Below are positions 19,193-28,793 of a DNA stretch of 64,000 nt, one piece after another. The position numbers were made by a program, and so were the translations under genes. Under the pieces are notes generated by a model. It was not told the DNA's origin, did no database searches, and worked only from the letters and a program-made list of their open reading frames with translations. How positions within the stretch are numbered: position 1 is the first letter of the stretch; every line of letters begins with the position of its first letter. Source of the stretch: Kluyveromyces lactis (lineage: Eukaryota; Ascomycota; Saccharomycetes; Saccharomycetales; Saccharomycetaceae); assembly GCF_000002515.2 (NCBI RefSeq), contig NC_006041.1, positions 682,001-746,000 on the forward strand. The letters are read 5' to 3'.

Positions 19193-20044
19193 TTATAAAT
19201 AGTCCTTTCTACTAGCCGTTCTAACAAATCTTCTTAGTTGCCATTCTACGTCAGCATCTTTATTTTCTAATGTTCCTAATTTTAATTCGAACAATCTCAT
19301 CTCGAACCTAGGTCCCACTTCTGCTAACTCCACACCTTCTCTGGTTTTCACATAAACATGTTGCCTAACGCTGATAAAATCTCCTCTGTTTGCAAACGTT
19401 ATCACCCTTGCTGCATCTTTCTTTGGACCAGGTGGGAATAGGTGCTTTAAAATCGTCTCTACTCTCTTACCCAATGGTGTTGTGAAATTATCGAAGATTA
19501 GATGTGGATTTACTTCACTTTGATTCCCCGAATTTAAAATGTCATGTCTTAAAACGACGTTGTGTAATGTGAAAAATGCTGTTGGACCATGTGGGAAATG
19601 TGATACCGTTAGTGATGTAGGAACACCTCTATGTTCATGAAGAACAACCAAATCTGACGTTCCTGATGTTTGACAGGCATCGACAAGATTCGGCATAATG
19701 TAATTACCTCTGTTTAATCTTACCGCTGTTGGGAACAGTAATTTGATTTCTTTTGCAAACTGTGATAACCTAGTACTAGGGTCTCTAGATGTTGTCACAA
19801 TAATCTTAGGTTCTGCGATACCGCTTGTTGCGCTGTACTCATCATCTATCTGTTCCTGAGCACTTTCATCGTATTGAAAATCTTTCTGTAGTTGCTCATC
19901 TTCAGCAATTTCCTTTGGTAGTGGTTTCCCCTGTGCTAACGCTTGCTTTATGATTTGGCGCTTTTGTTGTAGTTGAGATTCTTGTAGCTCTTGTGCTTTA
20001 CGGTACAAGTATTCTCTTCTTTCACGAGCTTGCCTTCTTAACAT
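19193..20044 (-). CDS. IMP4: U3 snoRNP protein Imp4
   Basis: Imp4 is a nucleolar small-subunit processome protein that helps U3 snoRNA pair with pre-rRNA during 18S formation. The 283-residue product (about 290 in S. cerevisiae) has the basic helical N-terminus [21 protein letters not shown] and then a Brix domain. The latter runs from [21 protein letters not shown] (about residue 80) through [39 protein letters not shown] and [17 protein letters not shown] to the end. Upstream, on its own strand, is a PAC motif (20208-20220) with an RRPE-like A/T element beside it, as expected for a ribosome-biogenesis gene. Confidence 0.97.
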   Translation of the reverse strand: MLRRQARERREYLYRKAQELQESQLQQKRQIIKQALAQGKPLPKEIAEDEQLQKDFQYDESAQEQIDDEYSATSGIAEPKIIVTTSRDPSTRLSQFAKEIKLLFPTAVRLNRGNYIMPNLVDACQTSGTSDLVVLHEHRGVPTSLTVSHFPHGPTAFFTLHNVVLRHDILNSGNQSEVNPHLIFDNFTTPLGKRVETILKHLFPPGPKKDAARVITFANRGDFISVRQHVYVKTREGVELAEVGPRFEMRLFELKLGTLENKDADVEWQLRRFVRTASRKDYL

Positions 20045-20207
20045 CGTACTTCAATAATGTGTTGCTTGTATAGTACCAAAAAAGCGAATAGCTGATAATA
20101 TACTATAATAATGCCTGTTTATAGTGACTACAGTACGTATATACACGATACTAGTCCGTCGTAAACAAAAATGTCCAACCAGCTAAGTTGTTCTTCAGCT
20201 CTAACGT

Positions 20208-20220
20208 CTCATCTCATCGC
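20208..20220 (-). promoter_or_regulatory. PAC motif of IMP4
   Basis: On the minus strand this reads GCGATGAGATGAG, matching the PAC element bound by Dot6/Tod6 in rRNA- and ribosome-biogenesis promoters, about 165 bp upstream of the IMP4 ATG. An A/T element (TGAAATTTTT on the minus strand) lies 12 bp further upstream. Confidence 0.75.
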
Positions 20221-20280
20221 ATCGTTCATGTAAAAATTTCAGCCTCAAAAAGAAATAATTATTAGAATAATACCAAATGG

Positions 20281-20288
20281 TCACGTGA
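20281..20288. promoter_or_regulatory. TCACGTGA octamer, probable Cbf1 site
   Basis: A perfect palindrome, flanked as GGTCACGTGAC, 237 bp upstream of IMP4 and beyond its PAC site. Confidence 0.55.
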
Positions 20289-20485
20289 CAAAACCTTTAT
20301 ACAAATCCATAAAGCCAAATACGCTAAGAAACGCATTATCGTAACATCGGTTACATACAACAGACACTGTAATTGGTGACATATTAAAGAATTACTTGGT
20401 TGTCATTAAACGAGGTTTTATACAGTCTATCAAAGGTAATTAATATTTGTCGTGGATGATGTTTAGTAAATGAAGGAAATTACCT

Positions 20486-22480
20486 TCACTTCTTGACACA
20501 TCTGCCATATGCTCTAGCGAAGCTTTCTTCTTCTGAGATTTCCATTCTAGTCTTGAGGAAGAAATTGTTTCTGTTTTTGGAAGGGATATCCATCGATTCA
20601 CGTCTCGATGCTACCTTTTTGGCTATTTCAGTATCAAAATCTGATTGAAGACTTCCTCCACGTAATGCCATCCTTTGTTGGTGGACGTTATTAGGCAAAA
20701 ACATATGGGTAGAAAGAGCAGTAGGTAAAATGGTCTGAGCAGCCGGAGGTGCATTCGATTCATGATAATACCGTTCTCTAGTAGTATCGCTTACGATACT
20801 ACTAAAAGAGCCGAGTCTTCTGGAACGCTCAAATGCGACAGGAATTGGCTTTTGATGATCCAAAAGAGGTTTGTTCTGCCACGAACTTGATGGTGTCACA
20901 GAGCCCACAGCAACTATTTCCGTAGTTTCTGGAGCAACAGGTTGAGGCGGTATTTGAATTCCTGTTGGATTCTGATGTAATATGCAATTTTGATCGGTCT
21001 TCTTTCTCAGAGGCTTTTCCGATTGTTTATCCAAAGACTTTAAGACAGGTTTCTCAACAGCCTTTGCTGAAGATGTTGCTTCAGAAACATATAGTGGTCT
21101 TTTGAGCAAATCCTCATTGGTTGTAGTGTATGCTTTATCCTCTGGATCAACTTGTGACTTGGTTTGTTTCTCTTGCATGAATAGACCAGACAACAAACTT
21201 TTCTTCTCTCCGGATTCTTTTGAAGGCACTTGATGAACATTATTGTTTTGGTGTGTCTTTGAGAACATCAGCTTATCCCATTGGTTTTCATAATATTGAT
21301 CATTATCTTCTTCTTCATCGTATATCTCACTATCATCTGAAAGAGAGTCCCAATCAGATTCTTCGTCCTCACTACTAAAGAACATATTCTTGTGATCTTG
21401 TCCGGCATGCACATGCGCTGCATTACTTATAGTACCAGACGTTCCAGATTTGGTGCCATTACTAGATGTATGAGCGATATTGTTGGCAACTGATGACGTT
21501 CTCGAGGAATGATTCATCTCATTTGATTTGAGGTTTTCAGCAGATCCATTGGCAGATGAATTAGTAGATCCATTGGCCGGGGTGAATGGAGTAGGTTGAT
21601 TTTTCGCAAATAATGATTTACTAGATGGGTTTCTACTGAACAAAGAAGTCTGTGAGTGAGCATTTGACTTTGTTTCCGATAAAGGCACATGATTTGACAC
21701 CGGGGGTTCTGATGATGATGGTGGTAAAGGTAATTGTTGTTGATGGTTCTTCGGTACATTGACCAATTCAGGAGAAATAGCGAATTTCTTCTTTGCCAAA
21801 TCTTTCCGTAGATCAGGGGTGTTTGCCTGGGACCTTGATGGAACCTCCATTTTCGTCGGTAGAGGTTCAGGTGAAGAACACACAGGTGATATCAGTTTCT
21901 TCGAAATTGAGATATGAGGTCTTGTTGACGTAATATGCGTATTAGCAGTCGATTTCGGTATCGAGGCCCCACTAGAGATTGGTGTCAACAGCGCAGATGA
22001 TGAACCGGACGATGTCGCCGAGGTGGAAGCTGCAGTTACCATTGTAGTTGGAGTCTTTGGTGACGCCGGTGTCACAGCTTTTGGTTTCTGCAGCTGTTGC
22101 TGCAGTTGTGGGAATAAGTGCGTTTGCTTTATAGGATTAATAACGTGATATAGGTTCCGTACACCATCCCGTCTCTTTGACTTGTTGATATTCTGATCTT
22201 TCAACAACGACTTATTAATGATCCTCCAACTAAGGTTATGCAGCCGTTCTCCTTGCTCCATGAATTTGCTACATTTGATCAACGAAGTGTATAAGTCTAA
22301 AGAATCGAACAACGGCAGTTTATCCTGCGTGAAAAGAGCGGGACTCACTTTCAAAAACGTATGATTTTGTTCATGTTCTACATCACTACTCGCGTGTAGC
22401 ATCTGGAACCGATTTTTATCGGTACAGTTAAGCATCTTGGGATCCATTTCTCGCCTGCGTATTGAAATCCTCTGATCCAT
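20486..22480 (-). CDS. MKS1: Mks1, regulator of retrograde signalling and nitrogen/lysine metabolism
   Basis: In S. cerevisiae, Mks1 is a cytoplasmic negative regulator of the Rtg1/Rtg3 pathway, controlled by binding to Rtg2 and 14-3-3 proteins. It also affects lysine and glutamate synthesis. The 664-residue product has the diagnostic N-terminal block LPLFDSLDLYTSLIKCSKFMEQGERLHNLSWRIINKSLL (about residues 53-91), shared with fungal GATA-factor N-termini (DUF1752). Next come a long Ser/Thr/Pro-rich disordered stretch, an acidic patch FFSSEDEESDWDSLSDDSE, and a basic C-terminus with RRESMDIPSKNRNNFFLKTRMEISEEESFARAYG. Order IMP4-MKS1-(OM45)-APJ1 matches YNL075W-YNL077W. Confidence 0.93.
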   Translation of the reverse strand: MDQRISIRRREMDPKMLNCTDKNRFQMLHASSDVEHEQNHTFLKVSPALFTQDKLPLFDSLDLYTSLIKCSKFMEQGERLHNLSWRIINKSLLKDQNINKSKRRDGVRNLYHVINPIKQTHLFPQLQQQLQKPKAVTPASPKTPTTMVTAASTSATSSGSSSALLTPISSGASIPKSTANTHITSTRPHISISKKLISPVCSSPEPLPTKMEVPSRSQANTPDLRKDLAKKKFAISPELVNVPKNHQQQLPLPPSSSEPPVSNHVPLSETKSNAHSQTSLFSRNPSSKSLFAKNQPTPFTPANGSTNSSANGSAENLKSNEMNHSSRTSSVANNIAHTSSNGTKSGTSGTISNAAHVHAGQDHKNMFFSSEDEESDWDSLSDDSEIYDEEEDNDQYYENQWDKLMFSKTHQNNNVHQVPSKESGEKKSLLSGLFMQEKQTKSQVDPEDKAYTTTNEDLLKRPLYVSEATSSAKAVEKPVLKSLDKQSEKPLRKKTDQNCILHQNPTGIQIPPQPVAPETTEIVAVGSVTPSSSWQNKPLLDHQKPIPVAFERSRRLGSFSSIVSDTTRERYYHESNAPPAAQTILPTALSTHMFLPNNVHQQRMALRGGSLQSDFDTEIAKKVASRRESMDIPSKNRNNFFLKTRMEISEEESFARAYGRCVKK

Positions 22481-23848
22481 ATTAATCTAAACAGTATGAT
22501 AAGGTGAATAGAAAAGAGGTAAGACCACCGGAGGAAAGACGGTGCTTCGTGTTGAAGTAAAAACAAAATAATAAAAAAAAAAATTCGTGCGAACTCTGAA
22601 GTCCTATGATGCCAAGCGATAACAGATTCTTCGTCTTTTACTGTTCAGATTGATTACTCGTGGCTGGTCTTTGGTCTCTTTCCTCTGTTCAATAACAACA
22701 GTTATAAATCAAGTTCAACAAGTTAAAGCACACCTTTAATATGGGAAATAATGCCTGACCTGACCTTTTTTCTATCAGCACTGTATTTCTGTTTCTGCTT
22801 ATGATCGATGAAAAAGAAAAAAAAACCTGGAATGAAACCAAGTTGAAAAAAGCGTGCTAATCTTTTCAATATAGCAGCCAGGTGATGTAGGAAGCAGTAG
22901 CAATAGTAGTAGCAGTTGAATCTCAAGTTGAATAACAATACCTGCGTGTGAGAGGAAGAACTATGTAAAGTAGATAGTTCTAATCCAAAAAAAAAAGGGA
23001 ACAAATCATACGTAGAAGAAGTAAATAAACAAACAAGGAAGGAACATATAGCGTTTTAGTTATATATAGCGTCGGTGGTTCCTTAATATAGTACCAAGGT
23101 CAGCTGCATCGAGCAGAAAATCAAGGGAGCAACAAAGGAAGGATGGAATGAGACGATCATTTACCGATATATCTTTATCATCTATGCCATGGTAAGCCTC
23201 TGTCTGGCATATCAAGCAACGAAACACAAAATAGCAGCAGTCATTCAAGCAGTCATTCAGGCAACAGTCGGTCAGTCATCTTCAATGGGAAAATTTCAAA
23301 AAAAAAAAAGTCTTATTCTTCGGTTTACCGTTGTGATATCAAATCAGGTCACGTATTTTATGTTTTTCCTTCCTGTAATCCTGGATCACGAAAGTCGGGG
23401 ACATTATGGGGGCCTGTTGCCTTGGGAGAAGCGAGCTGAGAGACGGAAGGCGAGATCAGTGTATGCTATCTCCATCTTTTACACGGATGAGGGGACAGGG
23501 GGAGGGGAGAACAGTGGGGCAGGGATGGATGCAGTTAAGTGTTTGGAGACCCGAGTTTGGGGAGTGCGGCACTAGAATCACGTGATTGAAAGTTCGGTCT
23601 CTGGCTATTTTTTTTTTGGAGTTAATAGTATAGTCTTACTGAATACTTCATGCATGCACACATACTTCAACATGCAATAGGAATACGGTTTACACTTGGT
23701 ATTTTAGGTTGATACATAATAATATAGTTTTAGATACGTTAGTTAGATAGAGACAAAAATCAAAATCAAAATCATTAATACGATGTTTTAGAATGTGAGG
23801 GAGGGGGCAGGTGAGGAGATAAGGGAAAGGAAATCAATCAATCATGAA
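22481..23848. promoter_or_regulatory. MKS1 upstream region and OM45 3' region
   Basis: A 1.37-kb gap that is the MKS1 promoter side and the OM45 3' side. It contains A-tracts near 22566 and 22985, a short direct repeat (AGCAGTCATTCA-like, 23236-23260), an unusually G-rich stretch (about 23490-23530), TCACGTGA at 23578-23585 and a T-tract near 23610. An ATG-started 128-codon frame lies at 23189-23575. Its composition is uneven and I do not recognise it, so it is not called. Confidence 0.4.
23578..23585. promoter_or_regulatory. TCACGTGA octamer, possible Cbf1 site
   Basis: A perfect palindrome about 1.1 kb upstream of MKS1 and 264 bp downstream of the OM45 stop codon, so its target gene is unclear. 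Confidence 0.4.
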
Positions 23849-25534
23849 TTATTTCTTCTCTTGTACGTAGTTTTGTGCCTTATCTAGTCCCTTTTGAGTG
23901 GATTCGTGAACACCGGCAGCAGCTTGCTTGGCAGTATGCAAGGCGTCGTCTGTACTACTCCAGAACTTACCAGTAGCCTTGTCAGCCCAGTCGTTTACGG
24001 TATTAACCGCAGATTGGTAATTCTTTTCAGCATCTTCGTATTTGGCCTTGGCAGCTTTTTGTAGTTCCTCATTCTTTTCAGCACCGAATTGCCACCAGTG
24101 CTTTGTGTGCTTGTTCAATTCAGCACGGGCATCTTCCAATGACTTCTTGGCAGCGTCTGCAGCCCTTTGGGCGTCATCACGAGCGGTAGAAGCGGAAGCT
24201 TGGTATCTCTTCTTACCGGCTTCTCTCCATCTTACCAAGTCTTCGTATTCTTCTTGGGCCATGGTGGAAGCGGTTTCACCCCAACCTTCCAAGGCCTTAG
24301 CAGCCTTTTGAGCCAGGAACTCTTCGTCCTTACCCTTGTAGGTGAACCAACCGTCTTCCTTGATTTTCTTGAAACGATCCAATCTTCTTTGAGCTTCACT
24401 TGGTCCTATTTGTCTGTTCCTCACCTTCTCCTCCATCTCTTCCTTTGCTAAGAGTTCGGCAGTTTCACCCCATCCAGAAACACTATGGCTGGCAATAGAG
24501 TCTGGATCAACAACCTCCGCGTCGGCCTTACCTCTTAACCAACTCAAGAACCCTTTACGTCTCAGCTCTTCTTCGTTGTCGTGTACTTGGTTGGCCAGCT
24601 TGTTGAAGTCATTGGTGGTCTTCTCAGAGAATTCCCTAGTGGCTTCATCCACTCTTCTCTTGGCATCTTCCACGTACGCCTTAGCCTGATCAACTTGCCT
24701 TTGCAATTCTGGGTCACCTTTACCGAAAAGGCCCTTCTTTGACTCGTTGAACCTTTCTTCCAACTCTTGGTATTTTTTGCTTGCATTATCGTAATTGTTG
24801 ATAGCTTGAGCACGAGCCTTCTCAGCCTTGTTGTAGCCCCAGTTCAAAATACTGACTGACGTGTCCTTCGCATTCTGAGCAGCTTCGTTCACGGTTTGCT
24901 TACTGCTAGCAGCAGCCTTGGATACGGATTCTTTGGTATCGTCGATCTTCTGCGAGCTTCTGTCAGCTATTTCGTTCACATTCTGGTGAACTGTGTCTTG
25001 CACTTGGTTGCCAGTACCAACGATTGCGGACTTCACACTTTTCAGGTCATCGATGAAACCTTCCTTGATGTTACCGAGATCAGTGGAAATAGCACCCTTC
25101 GTGTCCTTGTAGACTTGAACGACAGCGTTTGGCTTGTCCTTGTTTTCATATTCCTGAACGTTCTCTCTTAGAGTGTGCTTATTGTCTCTGTACTTGTCAC
25201 GTGAATCTTCAATCGTGTTCTTTGCTTGATCTAATTTTTCCACGGTCCAATCAGCGATGCCAGCTTTCTTGCCCTCAACCTGCGAGGCAATGTCTTGGAA
25301 CTTGTAATCGGCCTCATTCTTGTATTGTGACATTTTGTCCTTCACATCAGTGGTTAAATCGTCCAATTTCGCACCAGTCTTGGCACCTTTCCTTTCAAAT
25401 GTACTTTGGTCGTGAACAACTGGAGACACGGGAACAGCCCCATTTTGCTGTTGTTTCAACTGAACTTGACGTTCGTACAACAAATATCCGGCTGCTGCAA
25501 CAGCAACACCTCCGATAATAACTCTGTTCGACAT
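23849..25534 (-). CDS. OM45: Major mitochondrial outer-membrane protein Om45, extended form
   Basis: In S. cerevisiae Om45 is an abundant protein of the mitochondrial outer membrane with one N-terminal membrane segment; its role is unsettled (it associates with porin and Om14). Here residues 4-20 (RVIIGGVAVAAAGYLLY) form the anchor. The family hallmarks are the W-G-E-T-A repeats, SGWGETAELLAKEEMEEK and EGWGETASTMAQEEYEDL, with LDRFKKIKEDGWFTYKGKDEE between them, ILNWGYNKAEKARAQAI before and HWWQFGAEKNEE after. At 561 residues it is far longer than the S. cerevisiae protein (about 393). The extra length is mostly in residues 50-220, a charged amphipathic-helix region resembling LEA-type stress proteins. 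Neighbours fit YIL136W-YIL137C interleaved with YNL076W-YNL077W. Confidence 0.88.
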   Translation of the reverse strand: MSNRVIIGGVAVAAAGYLLYERQVQLKQQQNGAVPVSPVVHDQSTFERKGAKTGAKLDDLTTDVKDKMSQYKNEADYKFQDIASQVEGKKAGIADWTVEKLDQAKNTIEDSRDKYRDNKHTLRENVQEYENKDKPNAVVQVYKDTKGAISTDLGNIKEGFIDDLKSVKSAIVGTGNQVQDTVHQNVNEIADRSSQKIDDTKESVSKAAASSKQTVNEAAQNAKDTSVSILNWGYNKAEKARAQAINNYDNASKKYQELEERFNESKKGLFGKGDPELQRQVDQAKAYVEDAKRRVDEATREFSEKTTNDFNKLANQVHDNEEELRRKGFLSWLRGKADAEVVDPDSIASHSVSGWGETAELLAKEEMEEKVRNRQIGPSEAQRRLDRFKKIKEDGWFTYKGKDEEFLAQKAAKALEGWGETASTMAQEEYEDLVRWREAGKKRYQASASTARDDAQRAADAAKKSLEDARAELNKHTKHWWQFGAEKNEELQKAAKAKYEDAEKNYQSAVNTVNDWADKATGKFWSSTDDALHTAKQAAAGVHESTQKGLDKAQNYVQEKK

Positions 25535-27305
25535 GTTTCGACGTACTTAGTTTCTTTACTTCTTGGTTTTTTTTTCTTCTTACCTTAATTCTTTCACTAT
25601 ACTTAAGGTCGATGATGCTCTTTACCCTTAAAATCGGGCAAAGCAGAATCAAAAGTATGCCCAAGACATATATATATATATTTAAACTTACCGTTGTTTA
25701 ATTCAATCAAGATACATCCCTTATATATATTTACATATATTTGCCCATCCAGCAGTCATGCCGAAACAAGTCGGGTTCCCTGCCGGATACCCGTCTTAGC
25801 TAATAGCAAATCCAGAAATAAACTACACCAAGAATTGTGAAAACAAAAAAAAAAAACGATGCTATTCGGACAACTATACTCTTGCAAACTGGAAAACTAA
25901 CTCCAACAATATGGAGTTAAGTTAAACAGCTACTTTTTTTTTACCCTTGTTCTTGGTGGATCGGTAACGTGTAGATACAGCACACCAATAGAAGCTCTGG
26001 ATCCTTTACTTAGGTTTACGTAACTATCTCTGTCTGCATTTCTCAAGATGTCGACAACATCGCCAATGGAGATTATATTCTATGGCTTTCTTAGATCATT
26101 GTGGAAGACTCACACCCTCCAAACTAAGAACCCCTTCCTCATTGATTTCCACTGTTTTGCACTGTCCTTTTTCCAACTGGCAGCTTTAAACCACTACACT
26201 CAATTACGCAAAATGAGGTTGGTCTTTGTCTTAAGAAAAGCCTGTATGTCCCTTTAAATAGCTAAGAGCAAAAACGTTTTCAGAGCAAAAAAAAGGGTAC
26301 ATTACGACAGAACGTAGGCAGAAAGCTTGAGACTGGAAGAATGCTAAGACTCGTCTTATACTATAGGAGAGTAGTTTGTTGATGGCTTGGTTACGTAGTG
26401 TTTGCTGGAGATTTTCGGAAGGAAGTGACTCCGGATACTTCGGTACTCTTGCTCCGAAAGCTCCCCAGGTTATGGTAGGCGGTACCTAATTCGGGCTACA
26501 GTAGGGTAACGACAAATTACTCTCATTAGGATATCATGTTTGCTTTTTCACTTGTTTACTTCACAGATGGAACCATATCCACTATGGTCACTTACGGAAT
26601 ATTATGTTGGCTGGGTATATCTGACCGGTTCGAGTCCTCGAGGTTTAAGAATGCTGTCAAAATTGCTCGAAGGATCAAGTTGCGAAATGTAATCCTTGAC
26701 TCAATAATCTCAAGTATTTTAAAAATGTTAGACCCACGAATATTGATATACAGTATATCCTATATATGTGTATATACATATCAATTTTAAATAACTTTAA
26801 GTTATACCCAATGGTAATGATTACAGTTCTTGATCATCGGTTTCCGTTCCCGTAGCATAATGTAGTTTGAAGTAATTAGAAGAAAAAAAAAAAGAGAACA
26901 GATTGAGAAATGATGAAATTCTAGATTCTATAAGTAAAAAAGTCCATCTAGAGGTGCTGGAGATTTAATAAGAGCCAATCACGCACAAGTAATAATATAT
27001 AACAAGTTAGGCCGTGAAAAGGCGGGTTTTCAAAATGCAAAGGTTGAATTGTGGTGTTTGGAATCTCTTGTAACTGGTTAAGGATCAATGCTGTGATTGT
27101 ATGCAAGTATTGTATGGACAACTGGTTAAAGAAAAGGAAAAAGATTAACCAAGAATTGGTAAAGGAAGTTTGTGAACGCATGCTCCCTGGAAGTGAATGT
27201 GTATTCTATAACATGTTATGACGTGTCATAGATGTGACAACATCATATGTCACGATTGTCGAAATCATATGTCGACTGTTATGAGTAGCGGGGAAATGGC
27301 GTGGT
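25535..27305. other. OM45 upstream region and APJ1 3' region, no gene called
   Basis: The longest gene-free stretch in the window, 1.77 kb. Near OM45 it has TATA-like AT repeats (25670-25685 and 25722-25740), a CCN6CCG element at 25783-25793 inside a CGGGT/ACCCG inverted repeat, and A/T tracts. A locally GC-richer segment at about 26320-26515 has several short hairpins and could be a non-coding RNA. Near APJ1 is a cluster of TGTCA/TGACA half-sites and short palindromes (27210-27290). ATG frames of 69 and 84 codons (26048-26257, 26536-26790) are unrecognisable and not called. Confidence 0.4.
25783..25793 (+). promoter_or_regulatory. CSRE-like element upstream of OM45
   Basis: CCGGATACCCG fits CCN6CCG, the core of carbon-source-responsive elements bound by Cat8/Sip4. 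It lies about 250 bp upstream of OM45, a gene known in S. cerevisiae to rise on non-fermentable carbon. It is a weak, motif-only call. Confidence 0.25.
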
Positions 27306-28793
27306 TCAGTTCATGTGACATGATTCTGTTGGGTTATAATCGTAGTCGTATGTTGTGTTGTAATGAGGACCATCACGATCAGCGTGTTTTCGTTTATTAG
27401 GTGAATCCCTCTTAGCATTTTTGAATTTCGATTGTAGATCTTCAGTGGTGAAGGTACTCAAGACTTGCTCTTCTGCGATATCTGAAGAATTTATCTTGTA
27501 GCTCTTATTGTTAATACTGTCACTGAGAATACTGGATATATTTTCATCTTGAACAAGGATTTCAGAGAGTTTATTGATTGTATCAGATTTCAACTGTTCT
27601 GGGAACTTCACACGGAATCTGATGTATAAATTTCCGAAATTGCCATTACTGTCAACAGGCATACCTTTATTTTCAACACATTTGATACAACCAGGTTTCA
27701 ACAATTCACCACTCAATACCTCAATCTTGAATGGGTTCCCACTTGGATGGTCTTCAATAATAATGGTCCCACCACATAAACTTGTCTTTAAGTCCACTTC
27801 AAAGTTATCCAATATGAGATCGTGATCATGTACCAAGTACTTGTACCTCATATTACTTTCTTCATTCCTGGTTAGTTGGATGGTGATTATGACATCACCT
27901 GGGATAACACGTTCCTTACCGTATTCCGTATTTATAACTTCGTCGGCTTCACCGGGTAGTATGATCTCATTACCGTTACGCATACCAGGCAACACTTCGA
28001 CATCGAAAAATTTCCTTTCTTTTATGAACCCGTTTCCAGAACATTCTGTGCATGCATCTTTACTCCTAATGTACTTTCCTGTTCCACTGCATTCTTTACA
28101 CGTTGTTTGCCACGTTTGAACCATCGGACCCATTCTCTTTGTTGTAGTAAATAATCCTGTACCCTGGCATCCTCTACATTGAGTAGCCTTCTTACCACCA
28201 TATCCTTGGCACCGTTGGCACAATCTGGTTCTATTTAGAGCTAATTTAGCACGTTTCCCATGGAATAGGTCGTATAAATTGCACTTCAAATTATGACGAA
28301 TCCCAGGACCCGATGCCATTTCGTGAGAACCATCGTCCTCAAAATCTGCCATCGAGTTCATGTTGAAATCATGAGAAAAACTCTGGAAAGGTCCATTTAC
28401 CATTCCTCTCATGAAACCGAATCCGCTAGCACCAGTGCCGCTGGACCCGCGACCCCCAAAAAACTGCGCAAACAAATCACCTGCGGTATGGGCACTGAAC
28501 GGATGAGAATTACCGTTACTACCAGTATTTCCCATGTTTTGCTTCGCTATTATCTCACTAATTTCTCCCTCGTCTACTGTACCATACTGATCGTACAACT
28601 CCCTCTTGTTACTATTACTCAACGTTTCGTACGCATGGCTAATATCCTGGAACAATTTAATTGATTCTGCACTATGGTTGTTCTTATCTGGATGGTGTTT
28701 TAACGCCTTTTTCCTGTACGCCTTCTTAATTTCTTGTTCGGTGGCCGTAGTATTAACTTCTAAAATATCGTACAGTTTCGTATTCTTAGCCAT
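27306..28793 (-). CDS. APJ1: Hsp40/DnaJ co-chaperone Apj1 (class A)
   Basis: Apj1 is a J-domain partner of Hsp70, linked in S. cerevisiae to nuclear protein disaggregation and turnover and to prion behaviour. The 495-residue product (about 528 in S. cerevisiae) has an N-terminal J domain with HPD at residues 34-36. Then come a Gly/Phe/Ser-rich linker and four CxxCxGxG zinc-binding motifs from residue 192 (CQRCQGYG, CRGCQGTG, CKECSGTG, CTECSGNG). The C-terminal substrate-binding domain follows (GDVIITIQLTRNEES...LRGG-like CGGTIIIEDHP...KPGCIKCVENKGMP). No farnesylation box is present, which separates it from Ydj1. It is followed on the map by TMA108 and NIS1, matching YNL077W-YNL078W. Confidence 0.95.
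   Translation of the reverse strand: MAKNTKLYDILEVNTTATEQEIKKAYRKKALKHHPDKNNHSAESIKLFQDISHAYETLSNSNKRELYDQYGTVDEGEISEIIAKQNMGNTGSNGNSHPFSAHTAGDLFAQFFGGRGSSGTGASGFGFMRGMVNGPFQSFSHDFNMNSMADFEDDGSHEMASGPGIRHNLKCNLYDLFHGKRAKLALNRTRLCQRCQGYGGKKATQCRGCQGTGLFTTTKRMGPMVQTWQTTCKECSGTGKYIRSKDACTECSGNGFIKERKFFDVEVLPGMRNGNEIILPGEADEVINTEYGKERVIPGDVIITIQLTRNEESNMRYKYLVHDHDLILDNFEVDLKTSLCGGTIIIEDHPSGNPFKIEVLSGELLKPGCIKCVENKGMPVDSNGNFGNLYIRFRVKFPEQLKSDTINKLSEILVQDENISSILSDSINNKSYKINSSDIAEEQVLSTFTTEDLQSKFKNAKRDSPNKRKHADRDGPHYNTTYDYDYNPTESCHMN

Larger units (their letters stand above)
20045..20485. promoter_or_regulatory. IMP4 promoter and MKS1 3' region
   Basis: A 441-bp gap that holds the IMP4 promoter and the MKS1 3' end. 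In order away from IMP4 it shows PAC (20208-20220), an RRPE-like AAAAATTTCA (20232-20241) and TCACGTGA (20281-20288). Confidence 0.6.

Noticed and set aside
23356-23366. TTTTATGTTTT, a match to the S. cerevisiae origin core
   Set aside because: Eleven degenerate bases occur often by chance, origin motifs differ in non-WGD yeasts, and the flanks show no B-element-like A-rich tract.
23189-23575. ATG-started 128-codon frame between OM45 and MKS1
   Set aside because: Uneven composition, no family resemblance, no syntenic gene expected; left as possible but unsupported.
17123-26334. Exact 16-nt direct repeat CAGAAAGCTTGAGACT at 17123 and 26319
   Set aside because: About one such pair is expected by chance in 64 kb over both strands and flanks do not match.
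26585-26640. GGTTCGAGTCC resembling a tRNA B box at about 26618
   Set aside because: No A box lies at the right distance, the T-stem arms do not pair and no cloverleaf can be drawn.
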